64,000 bases of DNA from Neonectria sp. B-13. Its lineage: Eukaryota; Ascomycota; Sordariomycetes; Hypocreales; Nectriaceae. The notes beneath the pieces were generated by a model. It was not told the DNA's origin and made no database searches. It saw only the letters and a list, made by a program, of their open reading frames with translations. The stretch's first letter is position 1; each line of letters begins with the position of its first letter. Positions 21,763 to 36,279 of this stretch are shown one piece after another. The stretch is taken from positions 1,736,001 through 1,800,000 of the forward strand of contig NOKP01000003.1 of NCBI GenBank assembly GCA_002682825.1, written 5' to 3'. Made by a program: the position numbers and the translations under genes.

Positions 21763-23617
21763 TTTGCAAAAAGGGTAGGATTGCGGTAGAGTTGATTTGT
21801 TGCTGTGTCTAAGAAGAAGTCTCCTTGAATGCTGCGCGAACGGTGTGGAACATATATAGCGGACATGTTTCCGAAATGTCGCCGCACCCTCAGTTGCAGT
21901 GTCGATGCAAACCACTCAAACTAGCTCAACGATACTGATAAATACTTCCAGTTTTAATCGAATGCTACCTGTTCCTATATTAAATGGCAATAAAATGTAG
22001 CGCAAATAAGCTATACTCTACCTAGGTAGGTAGCCTGAACCAAATACCTTGATGGCACCGTCAGTTGACTTGACACAAACCAACGCACATAAGACGGCAA
22101 GACTCATTTTTGGACGCAACCAGCTTCATCTTACATCGACCTCGCCACACCCACAATACATCCTGGACTTTTACGGCCTCGAGAAGCACCGAAAGTCCAA
22201 AGTCACCTTGCCCGCAAAATCACATCAACCACAAGTGAGCAACACACAGAGCGAGCGACGACAATTCCTCATTAACCTAGCTGCACCCACGCCAGCTCTT
22301 TTCTCTAACCCGTCCAACTCCAGAGCAGAAACGTCTATTCCCCTTAGAACTCCATTTATAAACCCCCCAAGTGGTTGTTCTCTATTCCTTGCTATATAGC
22401 CTTGACTTGGTGTAGAGTAAGCGGCCGTTGTGGTGTGTCGTTCGCGCTCTTTTTTTCGGTGTCAAGATATGCCGGCCCTGACGGGAGACTTGGGGCTGAC
22501 ACGGGGACCAGCTTCGCGGTGGGTTCGGGGCTTGGCTTTGGGACGGAACCCGGCGGAGAGCTGGTCGAAACGTGGGCCTGGCGAGATGTGTTTGTGAAGG
22601 GACTCGCCAGGAAAGGACCAGACGTTCGGTGAACGCGGTCAACGTAATTGTTGAAGCTGCAGCATCGCAGCTGTTGTTATTGTTGTTGTTGATGATGGGG
22701 AGGATTCGGCTCACTCCACAGAGCAACGGAGAGGCATTGGAGGCGGTAGAAGCTGCCAGATAGAAGGCATCGTGGTAGATGAGAAGAGACTGTGGGTAGG
22801 GTTGGCAATGTGGAATAGGCAGTGTATGCTCCCTTTTCGGGGCTGTGTTGTTCTGAGCAGAACAAACCCTCCAAGCCGGCCCTCGTCTCGCACTTATACC
22901 CCTTCAACTCTGCCCCCAAAGCCTTGTCCGCAACAATATATTCCATCACAATATGACCGGCAAATTTCTCCCACCCACCGTAAGCCCATGCCCCCAAAAG
23001 TCCCAGGGCCGGCTCGGCATTGGCCCCTAAAGTGAGGCGAACAAATGCGGGCCGCCTCACCTAAGGCGGCGGCGTGGAAACACAACACCAACAGAATCCG
23101 CCCTGCAGCTTTGGTTGCGGGGGGTAAAAAAGTAATATTGGCTTTTCTCGGGTCGGCGGAGGCCTGTCGATGGCGGTGCCAGTGCGACTCCGGCGTGCGT
23201 GAGGCCTCAACTCTGAGGTGAGGCCTTCACCGTGAACGCCTTTCCATGGGGGGGATCTTGACGCTCGCCCGGCAATCACTCCACGTTGTGTATCAGCTGC
23301 ATCACGGATGTATAACTGCCGTGGGTAATGAGTTGCCAACACTCCAGCCGCGCGGGGTGACAACGTGGGTGAGGCTGCGGGTTTCATCCCTTGAAGCTTG
23401 GTACGCAATCTTTCCTTTCTTATTCCTTATTTGCTTGTTTTCTTTGGAGGGACGGTTATGTATCCCCCCCCCCTGTATAATTACAACAGTACGAATAGAC
23501 CTGCCTGTACGCACGACCATGCCATTGGCGCCTGTAACATATCCATCATCCCTTTAAGGCCTACACATAGAAACACGCCACTCAAGTCTCATGTCTACTG
23601 ACTCTCCCGGCGTCTCC
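21763..23617. other. Intergenic 1.85 kb, no gene seen
   Basis: Long spacer upstream of the methyltransferase and downstream of NUP170. It contains a (TTG)n tract at about 22672-22690, a CTACCTAGGTAGGTAG palindrome near 22018-22033, and a C homopolymer of about 10 at 23464-23473. Frames such as 22049-22399 (+) and 22677-23060 (-) have no recognisable character. Confidence 0.5.
22672..22690 (+). repeat. (TTG)n microsatellite
   Basis: Reads tgttgttattgttgttgttg, short and interrupted, in the methyltransferase-NUP170 spacer. Confidence 0.8.
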
Positions 23618-26600
23618 TCAGGCAAATCTGAGCGTCCCAGTCGTCACCCGCTGTGCCAATCCATCCACCTCCCGCTTCAGCGCTTTGAGAACACGTCTAA
23701 CATCCGCCAGATCCGCTCCTCCTGCGTTGTTCCCGTGTCCGGGCGGGGGCAACGCGGCGTCGCACCGTTTAAGAAGCTCTACCACCGACGGGCCAATCGA
23801 CCCGCCTTTGCCACCGCCTCCACGCCTGCGAACTTCAGCCGACCAGTCGTTCACCACGAATACGATCAGCTCTATGATGCGGTTACGCACCGAGCCGCTA
23901 AATCCGTAGTCTTGTGTGTCAAAGATGTTCTCCAGCACGCGCACAATCATGTCGTGGGACACACCGAGCGTCAGGAACAGCTGAATTGGCCAAGTAGGAT
24001 CCGCCCCAATAGTAGCGTCCTGCTGGTAAGCCACAGCGTACCGACATAGCTCCGGGAGGAGGGTCTGGATAGGGAAGATGAAGCTGTCCAGGGATGTTCG
24101 GTGAGCAATGTTCTGGATCTTGCTCGTCACCGACTCGTAGGGAAGTGGGGGTGACGGCATCCCGGGTTCCGAGTTCTCAAGACGGGACATTATCTCGTCA
24201 TGAGTTTGCTGGATCAGGTTGCTCCAGGTGCCCGAGATGGTCATGTGGTTGCGATAGTCAGCAGCATGGTAAATAAGTAGACACAGGTCATAGTATCCGG
24301 CTTGATCGGCGTAATCGTTGAAAAGCTGTGACAGTGTGAGCCACGGAATCCTTGTCATCGAGTCTGGATATCTTACCTCCGAAAGACCTTGGATCTTGCC
24401 CTTGAGAGCGGCTTGAATTTCCACCTTCCTATCCGAGTCAATCCGCTCGTCCGCCTTCAGCCTCTCCAAAAGGTCATCCTGGATGTGTGCAATCTCCAGC
24501 AGCTCGGTCACCTCATGGTTGAGAAGCTGCTGCTGCTGGCGGCTCACACCCGTGGTCGCAACGTTAGCATTCGCCTTGGCAAGACTAAGTAGCCTAATGC
24601 GGTCCTTGATGCCAATAGGGAAGTCCGAGTTGGCCAACTGAGCCTGTACCTCGGCGGCGTCGAAAAAGCGGCTGCGGTTGGTGTAGAAGCGGCAGAGCAA
24701 ATCAGCGTGCTCCACATTTGTGCCAGCAAGACGCTGGAGAAAGGTGATGACGTGGGGAGACTCAATGGCCAGGATGCGATCCGTCCAGCCCTGTTGAATG
24801 TACCAGTCGTAGAGGTCAAAGTGGAAGACCTCGTCATCGGAACCATTGACGACGTCGTATGCCTCAAGCCTCTTGGTGGCGATCAGCGTCAACCTCCCGT
24901 CGATCGTCTCGGGTTCAAGGCTCGATGCCGCATCCAGATGGCGCAAAACCTCGTGGATCATGTCGTAGCACCGCTTCCTGTCGTTGAAGGCGTTCGCCCT
25001 GGGATCAGCCGACGGCTTGCCGTCGTTGATCCATGACAAGGCTGTGTTACCCCGATCCTTTTCCCGGGCGACGACCAGGCAGAGCTGAATCGCCCCGGCA
25101 TAGTACTTGAGGTCGACGTACTGCGTAACAGCCCCCTGAAGATTGGCAAACGTCAGGCTGCCGGCCACCTTCTCGAAGAGCCTCAAGCTCTCGTGGAGGA
25201 GACTTCGCGACTGGTTGGTGTTGGGGGGTTGGTCTGAGGCCCTCTTCAACTGCTCTTGCGCCTTGAAGATGACCACGTCGTCTGGGCTGCAGAAGCTGCC
25301 ACACCTCCGTCGCAAAGCGTCGGCAACGGTCTCTACGTTCGAGCCACTCTCAATATTGCGGTTAACAATGGCTTTCACGAGCAGCTTGGCAAGATCTTTG
25401 CCATCTGCCTGTGAGAAGAGTTTCTCGTACGTCAGATCCCTGAGCTGCTGGCGGGCGGTTTCATCCAGTCTAGTATAGATGTCGGCTACGCGCTCATCGA
25501 ATAGCATCAGCACAAATGAGATGCCCTCGGAGATGCTCTCCATTAGCTTCTGCAGAGCGTGCAGCGCCTGGTGCTCAGCCTGTAAAGCCACCTCCTCTTG
25601 CCGACTTGACACATGCTGCAGGTCCGATGGGCCTGACAAGCCCTGGATCAACCCACGGTTCGCATCAAGGAATCGTCTCAGCCTCTCCAGATTCTCCTGA
25701 ACAGTTCCCAGCTTTGAAAGAGGGATGGTTGAGTTGATGATGATGCCACCAGTTGGGGACGCCCCGGGCATGATGACAGGGGCCTTCCAGAGCTTGCGAA
25801 TCAGGCGGGCGAGATACAGTGCCAGGGCGTCATGTCGGGAAGACAACCTGACAGAGTCGGTAGTCAGAGACGCACCATCGGTCTCCGTAATAGTAGGCTG
25901 CCCACCAAAGTCAACGAATACCGACCTTGCGCGGTCCTCTGTTGCCTGGTCGATGGCGCGGGCTGCGCCTGGTCTTGAGTCACCACCATGGCCGCAAGAC
26001 ACCGCCAAGGCAGTCGAAACAGTTTCCACCCGGCCATAGAGCTGAATGAAACGTCGGCACACCTGTTCGTATCCCTCGTCTCCCACAGCGCCCCGAATGG
26101 CGGACGCAAAGATATCCACGAACCTCCTCCGTCGAATAATATGCACACCAGTGTTGGTCAGAACAGCAAACTCACTGGGCGGGTCATCGAACTGAACAGC
26201 AAGTTCGTTGCCAAACCCAAAGGGCTGGCCCGCCGCCGAGAAGGGCTTCGTAATTAAGCCCACAGCCTCGGCTCGGCTACCGATATCAATCCAACTCGCG
26301 TTCTCAAAGTATTTCAGGGGAGTGGTCGGCGACGTTTCCTTAATGCGTCCCGTTTCTGGGCCAGAAACAAAGAGAGAATCGGCGTTGGGGTTTGACTCCC
26401 TGCTGACGAAATCCAAAAAGTATCCAGGGGCGAATCGCGCGCCCTGTCGGCTGTATGTCAACATCGGAGACTCCAGGTCGGTAACGGTTTCACCGCCAGA
26501 GTAGCCAGATCGTCGGGGGGTCTGGCTCGGAGGGAATTTGATAAACTGGACCTGCATGCTTTGCGGCGCCATGTTGGACTGGGAGCCGTAGAGGTAGGAG

Positions 26601-27942
26601 GATGCGTTGGTGGCGCTGAAGAACAGACGGCAGCCCGTGTTGGTGAGAGCCATCAGATGGAGCTTCGACGCCTCCTGCTTGGAAATGGGGCTGATAGCAA
26701 CGATGGTCGCCCGGTCGTTCAGAAGCTTGGAGTGGCTTATCATGTGAGCAATGTCACGGAGACAATGCACCTTTTCCTTTTCAATAACCTTGTTCAGTCG
26801 ATCTGGCGCCTCCATGTAATAAGTGCGGATAGTCGATCTGCTCGACAGGGTGTAGACGAGGTTTCGTGAGTCGTCAATGACAATATCGACAAGGTGCTCG
26901 GGCGACTTTTGCGACCAGAAGCCCGATTGCAGAGTAACAACAGAGGACCAACCAGGATTCGTATGGTTGATCTTACCGCACCGATTCGAAAACCACTTCT
27001 CCTCAGACTGATAGTAGAGTTCGTTGATGTCGATGTCGCTGCTTCCTCCGAAGAAGATTCGTCCGTTGGCAGATCCAGTAATCACGCGAACATCATTGCC
27101 GCGCAAGGGCAGGCCCATCTTGGTCTGGTAGAGAGACACCGCTTTCGTCCCAGAGGGGGTGTCAGTAGCGGACACACCCAGCAGGATAATCTCTGAGGAG
27201 GTAGCGACGACCAAAATATGCGTGATGGTGCTGACGAAGATGCCGGGCTTTGGAGGTACGAGCGCCACGGCGTGGATAGTGTGAGCCTGGTCCTCAAAGC
27301 CGATGAGTTCGGGATCGGTGTGTGTGTAGTCCCACAGGAACAGCGAGTTGTCGATGACGACCCACGCGTGGTTGATCTCGGCAAAGAGACCCATGAGTGT
27401 CTGGAGTTCGCCGGCATTGTAGTGGTCAAAGACTTGGTTCGGGATCGGATACATCTGCGTCTTATGGAATGGGGCCACGGGGGATTCGGCGGTTTCGAGG
27501 TCATACTCAGAGGATGCGCCCTCTATCGCGCAAGTTAGCACATTTCCTCAAACATTTTGCGCGAACACGTACGTCTGCAGTATGAGTCCAGGTCCGGGAA
27601 ACGTTCGTCCGCCTGTAGGAACGAGTTGATGGCCTTGGCCGCCTTGACGACGGGAGGCACATTCTCAGATCGCGGCGGTGGTAGGATGCTCGGCGCCACG
27701 AGGCCATCGCTGTTAGTCGGTATGGGGGTAGAAGAAGAAGTTGTAGGAGCCACGCTTCGTGATGTAGGCGCGGTCGTGGAGCTCTTGGTACTGACGCCCA
27801 TGGTCGGCTGGCTACCGTCGGACCCAGTGAACAGCTGTCGGCGCACGGGATCAGAGCCGGCCTGGAATCTCGAGGTAACGGCCGGCGTGTTCAAGAAGGC
27901 GCCGGGCACTGGCCGCACCGGAGTGGTCTGGGGAAACGACAT
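23618..27942 (-). CDS. NUP170: Nucleoporin NUP170/NUP157 (NUP155 homologue)
   Basis: Large inner-ring scaffold nucleoporin of the nuclear pore. Exons on the minus strand are 27942-27573, 27522-24377 and 24325-23618, giving 1407 residues, normal for the family. The N-terminus (SFPQTTPVRPVPGAF, NTPAVTSRF) and the beta-propeller start (FHKTQMYPIPNQVFDHYN, MGLFAEINHAWVVIDNSLFLWDY) are typical. The propeller includes IFFGGSSDIDINELYY, and an alpha-solenoid fills the C-terminal half, with MDANRGL-like FLDANRGLIQGL and CSPDDVVIFKAQEQL. The 51-bp intron at 24326-24376 is a multiple of three with no stop, so reading through it leaves a single long frame; splicing gives LSE/LFNDYADQ. Start chosen at the ATG before SFPQ. 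No upstream ATG extends the frame. Confidence 0.95.
24326..24376 (-). other. Frame-preserving 51-bp intron in NUP170
   Basis: On the minus strand it begins GTAAGATATCC and ends CTGTCACAG. It is 17 codons long without a stop, so a retained form would add 17 residues to the solenoid. Confidence 0.75.
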
Positions 27943-28665
27943 GATGGCCAGCAAAACGACCCTCGCCGGGGCCTAGAGTGCAGCTTCACCAATCCCGTAG
28001 AGCAGGCAGCACCAGTTGGCGGATCATGTAGGGGGCGCGGGAAGAAAGAGAGGTCGCAGATTGATCGATGGCAGGCCCGAATCGTTCGCGTCGCGGGATG
28101 AGGCTCGTCAATGTCGGGTTCGTCACGTCGTCGTCGGGCTCGAGGTGGTTTGCAGGGGCGGAGATGCTCGCCGTAAACAATTTTAGACGAGAGCTTGGGG
28201 AGGCTGGATGGCCACGGATTTTTCGCGACTGGGGCCAACGCGCTAGGACCATTTCGGGCGCAAGGCTGAGAAACACATCTCACCACTGCACGTTGTGAGA
28301 CGGAAAGTTTTACAAAAACTGACAGGTACATTTACTTGAGGGGGCTTCATTGATGGGGCATCTACGTTGTCTAAAAGCAATAGTGAATGTTGTGTTCATA
28401 AAGGTCGTTGTCTCGGACTGCCTAAGCTAAGTACCTAAGCTGCAATGCCACTGCCACAGCAGCCTATCATCGGATAGAGATAATTCAATTCACCACAAGC
28501 ATACAACTCCAATCTAATCCTGTTGGTTCCTCCTTGTACTTTTGGTCCTTGGGGATTCAAATAGCTCCAGACAGAAGTAAGTGCCTTATTTTCGCCCTGA
28601 ATCATCCCCCACATCAACTTAAAGCATGAATCCTTCCGTTATACCAGGTCTACATATACATGCGT
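27943..28665. other. Intergenic, NUP170 promoter and reductase 3' end
   Basis: The segment from about 27970 to 28310 is GC-rich, with many cg steps (tcgttcgcgtcgcgg, cgtcgtcgtcg). Short minus-strand frames across it are leader-type translations. The distal part, 28330-28660, is AT-richer and is the likely 3' untranslated region of the reductase. Confidence 0.5.
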
Positions 28666-29749
28666 TTACTCCTTCTTGGCCTCACGAGCCTGCTTGCGAA
28701 GGGCCCTCCGGCGGATGTCGATGTGCATCTTCTTGTTCTGCCCGACGGTAATGGAGCTGTTGACACCGGGGATGTTCTCAATAAACCAGAGCATGTAGGC
28801 ATGGCTCCACCAGGGTGTGTAGGTGTAGGGCGCCGCTTGGTATCCACCAAGACCGATCTTTCCGAGAGCAGACTTGACAAAGGGGCGAGCATTGGGTACG
28901 AGAAGGCTGGCACGGCGAACCTTGCTCATGGCGGTGGTGACCAGGTGGCTCAAGACAAGATACACATCGACGTTGTCGTCAGCAAGCTCCGATGCGAGGG
29001 CGATGCTCCATTGCTGGAGGAAGGCCTTGCTACCAGAGTAAGTGGCGAGGTATGGAGTAGGGGTCCAGCCAGCAAAGGAGCCCATGGTAAGGATCAGGCC
29101 GTTCTTGCGCTGCTTCAGGATGGGGGCGACGGCCTGGGTGACCTTGAGCGTGCCAAGGCAGTTGATGGTGACAATGCTCTGAAGCTCTTCTGCGGGAGTC
29201 TCAAGGAAGGACACGGGCATGCTGTGGCTCTGGCCGACGTTGTTAATCAGGATGCCGACATCGAGACCTTGAACGAGCGCACGCAGGCGATCGAAGTCGG
29301 CGTCATTGTTCTGGGAAAAGTCCATGGCCAAGGTCTTGATCTGAAGGCCCTTTCCAGGGTACTTCTGCTCAATCTCCTGGGCAAGAGTCTCCAGCTTCGA
29401 TTGGGTTCGGGAAACGAGGATAAGGTTGAAGCCCTTCGCGGCGAGCTGCACAGCATATTCCTTGCCGAGGCCATCCGAGGCGCCGGTGACGACGGCCCAG
29501 GTACCGGGCTTGCCATACTTTCGGAGCTATAGGAAGCAGAACGTTAGAAACCACTCTGCCGGAACCGCAGCAAAGAGACGCTGGGACACTTACGTTCGTG
29601 CCTCCAAGCACAAAGGCATCCGCGACAAGCTGCAGGTAGCTCAGAAGCTTAGAGCCCAGGACGAGGGCGCCGATGCTAGCGAGCCCCCACTGCACAGGCT
29701 GCGGCACGCGCTGGAGGAACGCCAGAACGGCATCCACGACGGCATCCAT
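28666..29749 (-). CDS. IFA38: Very-long-chain 3-ketoacyl-CoA reductase
   Basis: Short-chain dehydrogenase of the ER fatty acid elongase, reducing 3-ketoacyl-CoA with NADPH in very-long-chain fatty acid synthesis. Exons on the minus strand are 29749-29594 and 29526-28666, giving 338 residues (yeast protein 347). An N-terminal membrane segment ([18 protein letters not shown]) precedes the Rossmann motif TGASDGLG at about 66-73. NNVGQS, Ser202 in LTMGSFAGW and the Tyr215-x3-Lys219 pair (YSGSK) form the catalytic set. The C-terminus is basic with a lysine pair (REAKKE) suiting ER retention. It diverges from ERG28, whose start lies 407 bp away. An upstream in-frame extension exists but has leader-like composition. 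Confidence 0.95.
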
Positions 29750-30156
29750 GACTTGGGCGTTGGTCTCGACACGGGATGTTGGTGGTAAAGTGGCCAAAAA
29801 GAGAGATGGATTACGAGTATTCAATCCGGGGAAGTGTTCAGAAGCCGCCCGTTCAGAAACTGCCTGCCAAACCTGCCCCTCTACAATCTCACCCCTGGCA
29901 CTTGTTGAGGCCGGTGGCCCAAGCTTCTTCATTGAGTGGTTGAGTGGATTCTCTATCAGTACGAATACGCACATGCATCCGGGACTTCGCATTGAGCTGT
30001 CGGCAGGAGCCGGCCAAGCGTGTCTGTCCCGCAACCGCCTGTCAAATAATCTCCGTCAAGCATTAAACATCACTCCTCCGTTCACAACAACTCGATATCG
30101 CCTGCTACAACTCCAATTGCGCTACCCTTCAATCATTATCATCAACGACCATCTCA
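29750..30156. promoter_or_regulatory. Bidirectional promoter IFA38 / ERG28
   Basis: Only 407 bp separate the two start codons, so the two ER lipid genes must share or overlap their control region. The ERG28 side is pyrimidine- and CA-rich (tcaatcattatcatcaacgacc), typical of fungal leaders. No single binding site can be named with confidence. Confidence 0.75.
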
Positions 30157-30733
30157 ATGGACTTCCTCAAGTCGCTCCTCCCTGAGGCAAAGGGCATCCT
30201 GCCTTACTACATGATCATCGTAAGCCATGCCACTCCCCAGCCCGAACCCGTCCGTTCCTTGGGTGATACTCACCGCATGCCAGCTCTCCCTCACCTCAAT
30301 CGGAAACTCGCTGCAAAGCTATGTAACTCTGCACTTCTCCCGAAGAGTCTACAACGGTCGCTTCATCCGAAACCCGAACCTCCCCCCCAAGACAGCCAAG
30401 TTTGAGCCCGAAGACTCGACCGCAAAGTTCATCCCCGCCCAAAACGATCCCAAAGCCACCGACCAGTTGACGCCCCTCGCCGGCCGCCTCTTCGGCACCT
30501 GGACCCTCATCACTTGCGTGGTGCGCTGCTACGCCGCCTACAACCTGCACATCGGCCCTGTATACACCATTGCCTACTGGACCTACCTTGTGGCTTTGGG
30601 ACACTTTGCAACCGAGCTGTTCATCTTCAAAAGCATGACCTTCGGTGTTCCTCAAATGTTCCCTTTTACTCTGGCAACTCTCTCTTTGATCTGGATGCCC
30701 TTGGTTCGTGACCACTACGTTGAGTTTAATTAA
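30157..30733 (+). CDS. ERG28: Ergosterol biosynthesis scaffold Erg28
   Basis: ER membrane protein that tethers the sterol C-4 demethylation enzymes (Erg25, Erg26, Erg27). Exons are 30157-30219 and 30284-30733, giving 170 residues. The first helix runs across the junction (LPYYMII/LSLTSIGNSLQSY), followed by the diagnostic LHFSRRVYNG. Downstream are TPLAGRLFGTWTLITCVVRCYAAYN and YWTYLVALGHFATELFIFKS, both conserved in Erg28. The stop is TAA after VEFN. It is convergent with GAL7, with 149 bp between the stops. Confidence 0.95.
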
Positions 30734-30882
30734 ACAACAGCTTTCTTTTTGCATATATGAGGCGCGGATGGTCAAAGGCTTAGAGGCAAAGTTACCCGGT
30801 ATCGGTAGATCTGGAATAAATCTCGCACATGTATAGAACTGGCAAAATGGTCTTGATCTATTCCATAAATCCCTTCTCAAGA

Positions 30883-33581
<2,699 letters not shown>

Positions 33582-35354
33582 ATGGGCGTCATACGCAAAA
33601 AGACGATCACGAGGGGCGGCGAGGGAGGAGTCAAGTACGTCTGCGACGTATGCTCCTCCGACATCACATCTACTGTGAGTGGCTTCCTGCTGCCTCAAGA
33701 CCGCAACCGGACGTGTTCTGGGCGGCTCGGGAGAACCCCGGCTATTCATCCCAATATCATATGAGGTCGATCTAACATGGTGGTGATATCAATCTAGGTC
33801 CGCATTCGATGCGCCGATCCTGCCTGCAGCGAATTCGATCTTTGTGTCTCGTGCTTTTCCAATGGCGAGGCCCGCAATTCACATAATCCGGCGACACATG
33901 CATACCGTGTTATCGAGCAGAACTCGTTCCCTATCTTCGACAGGGATTGGGGCGCAGACGAAGAGCTTCTCCTATTGGAGGGTGCGGAAATATACGGCCT
34001 AGGATCCTGGGCAGACATCGCCGACCACATTGGAGGGTTTCGCGAAAAGGACGAAGTTCGAGAACACTACCTGAAGACATTTGTCGACTCCTCTCGCTTT
34101 CCGCTCCCGAAACGCTGCAGCCCCCACGATTGTGAGCTTGCCAACGAAATCCCCCGTGATGAGTTCCAAGCGCGAAAGAAGAGGCGAATAGAGGAAAGGA
34201 GGGAAGCCTCCAAGAATGCGCCGGCTCTGCAGCCCAAGACAAAACCTACGGCTAGTGTCCCGAGTTGTCATGAGATTCAGGGTTACATGCCTGGTCGTCT
34301 CGAGTTCGAGACGGAGTATGCGAATGAGGCCGAAGAAGCTGTTCAACTGATGCAATTCGATCCCGGCGATGGCTTGAATCCGCGAACGGGCGAGCTCGAG
34401 CCAGAAATGGAACTCAAGCTGACCGTTATGGATATCTATAACTGTCGGTTGACCCAGCGTGTGGAGCGCAAAAAGGTCATCTTCGAGCATAATCTCTTGG
34501 ATTACCGAGAGAATACCAAGACTGAGAAGAAGCGAACCAAGGAGGAGAAGGATTTGCTACAGAAGGCCAAGCCATTCGCACGGATGATGAACCACGATGA
34601 TTTCGAAGACCTGAATCAAGGTCTCCAAGATGAACTCAACTTGCGACAAGCCATTTTGCAGCTCCAAGAGTGGCGAGCCAATCGCATCGGAGACCTCAAG
34701 AGCGGCGAGAAGTACGAGCTAGACAAGTCACAGCGTGTTCAGAAGGCGATACCTATGGGATCCATGGATCGCGAGCGTCTGGCCTCGGCCCAACGAGCGA
34801 AGCAGCCAGTTGCGCCAGAACCCCCAAGTGGGGCAGCTCTGCTCGTTGCCCCTGAGCTGCCTATCCGATTGTCAAACGCGGCGGTGAACGCGGCAGCGGC
34901 GACAGCGACAGGGACAAATGGCGTGGTCAATGGCGATGCCAAATCATTGGCAAACGGGCATACCAACGGTGTTAACGGTGTCAATGACATCAACGGCGTT
35001 AATGGCGTTAATGGCGTTAATGGCATTAATGGTGTCAACGGCGCGAATGGATCTGTGCCTCCAAAACAGAAATACGTCCCTCAGATCATTTCTGGCGTGC
35101 AACCCTTGCAGCTGAGCGAGGATAATGCACCAGACGTTCACCTGCTCACCCCCGAAGAGACCAAGCTGTGCGAGGTGATTCGACTGCAACCAAAGCCATA
35201 CCTGATGATCAAGGAGCAGATCCTCAAGGAGGCCCTCAAGACGAACGGGACTCTGAAAAAGAAGCAAGCCAAAGAGATTTGTCGGCTGGATTCGCAAAAG
35301 GGCGGGAGGATATTTGACTTCTTTATCAACTCTGGGTGGGTGGGCAAGGCGTGA
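33582..35354 (+). CDS. ADA2: Transcriptional adaptor Ada2 (SAGA complex)
   Basis: Nuclear subunit that stimulates the Gcn5 acetyltransferase in SAGA. Exons are 33582-33674 and 33798-35354, giving 549 residues. The ZZ zinc finger is encoded across the intron (YVCDVCSSD and [16 protein letters not shown]). The SANT domain follows ([30 protein letters not shown]). The middle region contains [18 protein letters not shown]. The C-terminal SWIRM domain is at [24 protein letters not shown]. Between them is a simple-sequence linker of Asn-Gly-Val/Ile units from a 9-bp DNA repeat. The N-terminus [20 protein letters not shown] matches fungal Ada2, fixing the start. Confidence 0.96.
34965..35050 (+). 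repeat. 9-bp coding microsatellite in ADA2
   Basis: Imperfect tandem units of gttaatggc with variants gtcaacggc, attaatggt and atcaacggc, coding for Asn-Gly-Val/Ile. Units nearest the middle are identical, which suggests recent slippage. Confidence 0.9.
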
Positions 35355-35717
35355 GAACGGATGTTATGAATACCCTGTGGGGAGCGTTGAACAGAAACGG
35401 CTGTCTTTTGGAACGTGGCGCTGTAGTGTATTAGCTTTGGGGCACTGTATTGCTTTCTGTATACAAGAAATTCATGATCAAACCGTGATGGAATCAGACA
35501 AAGCATCCGAGCAACGCTGTGAATCTTAAACCTCACCCCTTTTGTCCAGTGATGATGTTTTGAGAGAGTCGGAGGACAAACTACCCCGCGACGCCACTAA
35601 CCCCACCAACATCGGACAGTTTGCTGTGGTGGAGCATTGTGCCTGGGCAACTCTCGCAAGCAGCCTCGGCCGGTGAGCTCCAACTCCAAGCTCGAATTCA
35701 TCCTCCCAGCATCCTCT
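35355..35717. other. Spacer between ADA2 and Ibp1-like gene
   Basis: Tandem-oriented spacer of 363 bp holding the ADA2 3' end and the next leader. No gene seen. Confidence 0.5.
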
Positions 35718-36279
35718 ATGCGGCTATTTTCCAAGCTCCACAAACCAGCTCTGAAATCGCTCCACACCATGGCCACCATTGCGAACCTCCGCTGGTTGAC
35801 GGCCAAGTCGCTCTCAGAGAAGATCCTCGAAGAGCGTGAGGCCAAGGACCCAACCTTTGCCATCATCGATGTCCGAGACAACGGTATGTCCAGCCATCCG
35901 CCCAACCCCTGAAGACCAGTCTCTTCTTCGTCCACGGCAGCTGACTTGAGCAGACTACATCGGCGGGCACATCAAAGGCTCGACCAACATCCCCGCGCAC
36001 ACGCTGGACGCCATGATGGCGACGCTGGTGCGCCGGCTCAAGGACAAGAAGACAGTCGTGTTCCACTGCGCTCTGAGCCAGCAGCGCGGGCCCACCGCCG
36101 CACTCAAGTACCTGCGTGAGCGCGACGGGCTGCTGCGCGCCATGGGCGAGGACGCCAAGGGCGAGGACGGCCAGGAGGTGGTTGTCCTGGATCGCGGGTT
36201 CGAGGGGTGGCAGGAGGTGTACGGGTCGGATGAGAGGCTGACGGAGGGCTATCGGAAGGAGTTGTGGGAAAATTACTAG
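35718..36279 (+). CDS. ibp1: Cdc25/Ibp1-type rhodanese phosphatase
   Basis: Small Cdc25-family phosphatase or rhodanese-fold protein of 163 residues, close to yeast Ych1/Arr2 and S. pombe Ibp1. Exons are 35718-35883 and 35954-36279. The signature loop is HCALSQQRGP with Cys94 and Arg100 (C-x5-R). It is preceded by the substrate-side motif AIIDVRDN/DYIGGHIKGSTNIP, which spans the intron. The last part VVVLDRGFEGWQEVYG completes the rhodanese fold. Two starts are possible: ATG at 35718, whose basic, hydrophobic lead (RLFSKLHKPALKSLH) could be a mitochondrial signal, or ATG at 35769. Arsenate reduction is another possible activity of this family. Confidence 0.87.

Noticed and set aside
8720..22000. 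Secondary metabolite cluster (regulator, hydrolase, methyltransferase, MFS, dehydrogenase)
   Set aside because: No polyketide, peptide, terpene or other backbone synthase is present and housekeeping-type genes are interspersed.
22018..22033. CTACCTAGGTAGGTAG as a transposon end
   Set aside because: The short palindrome has no matching partner or duplication nearby; CCTAGGTA-type strings recur in fungal spacers.
23591..24049. 152-codon + strand frame at the NUP170 3' end
   Set aside because: Antisense to NUP170 with no independent features.
28660..29532. 290-codon + strand frame opposite the ketoacyl-CoA reductase
   Set aside because: Exact antisense shadow of a strongly conserved reductase; shadow frames are common opposite codon-biased genes.
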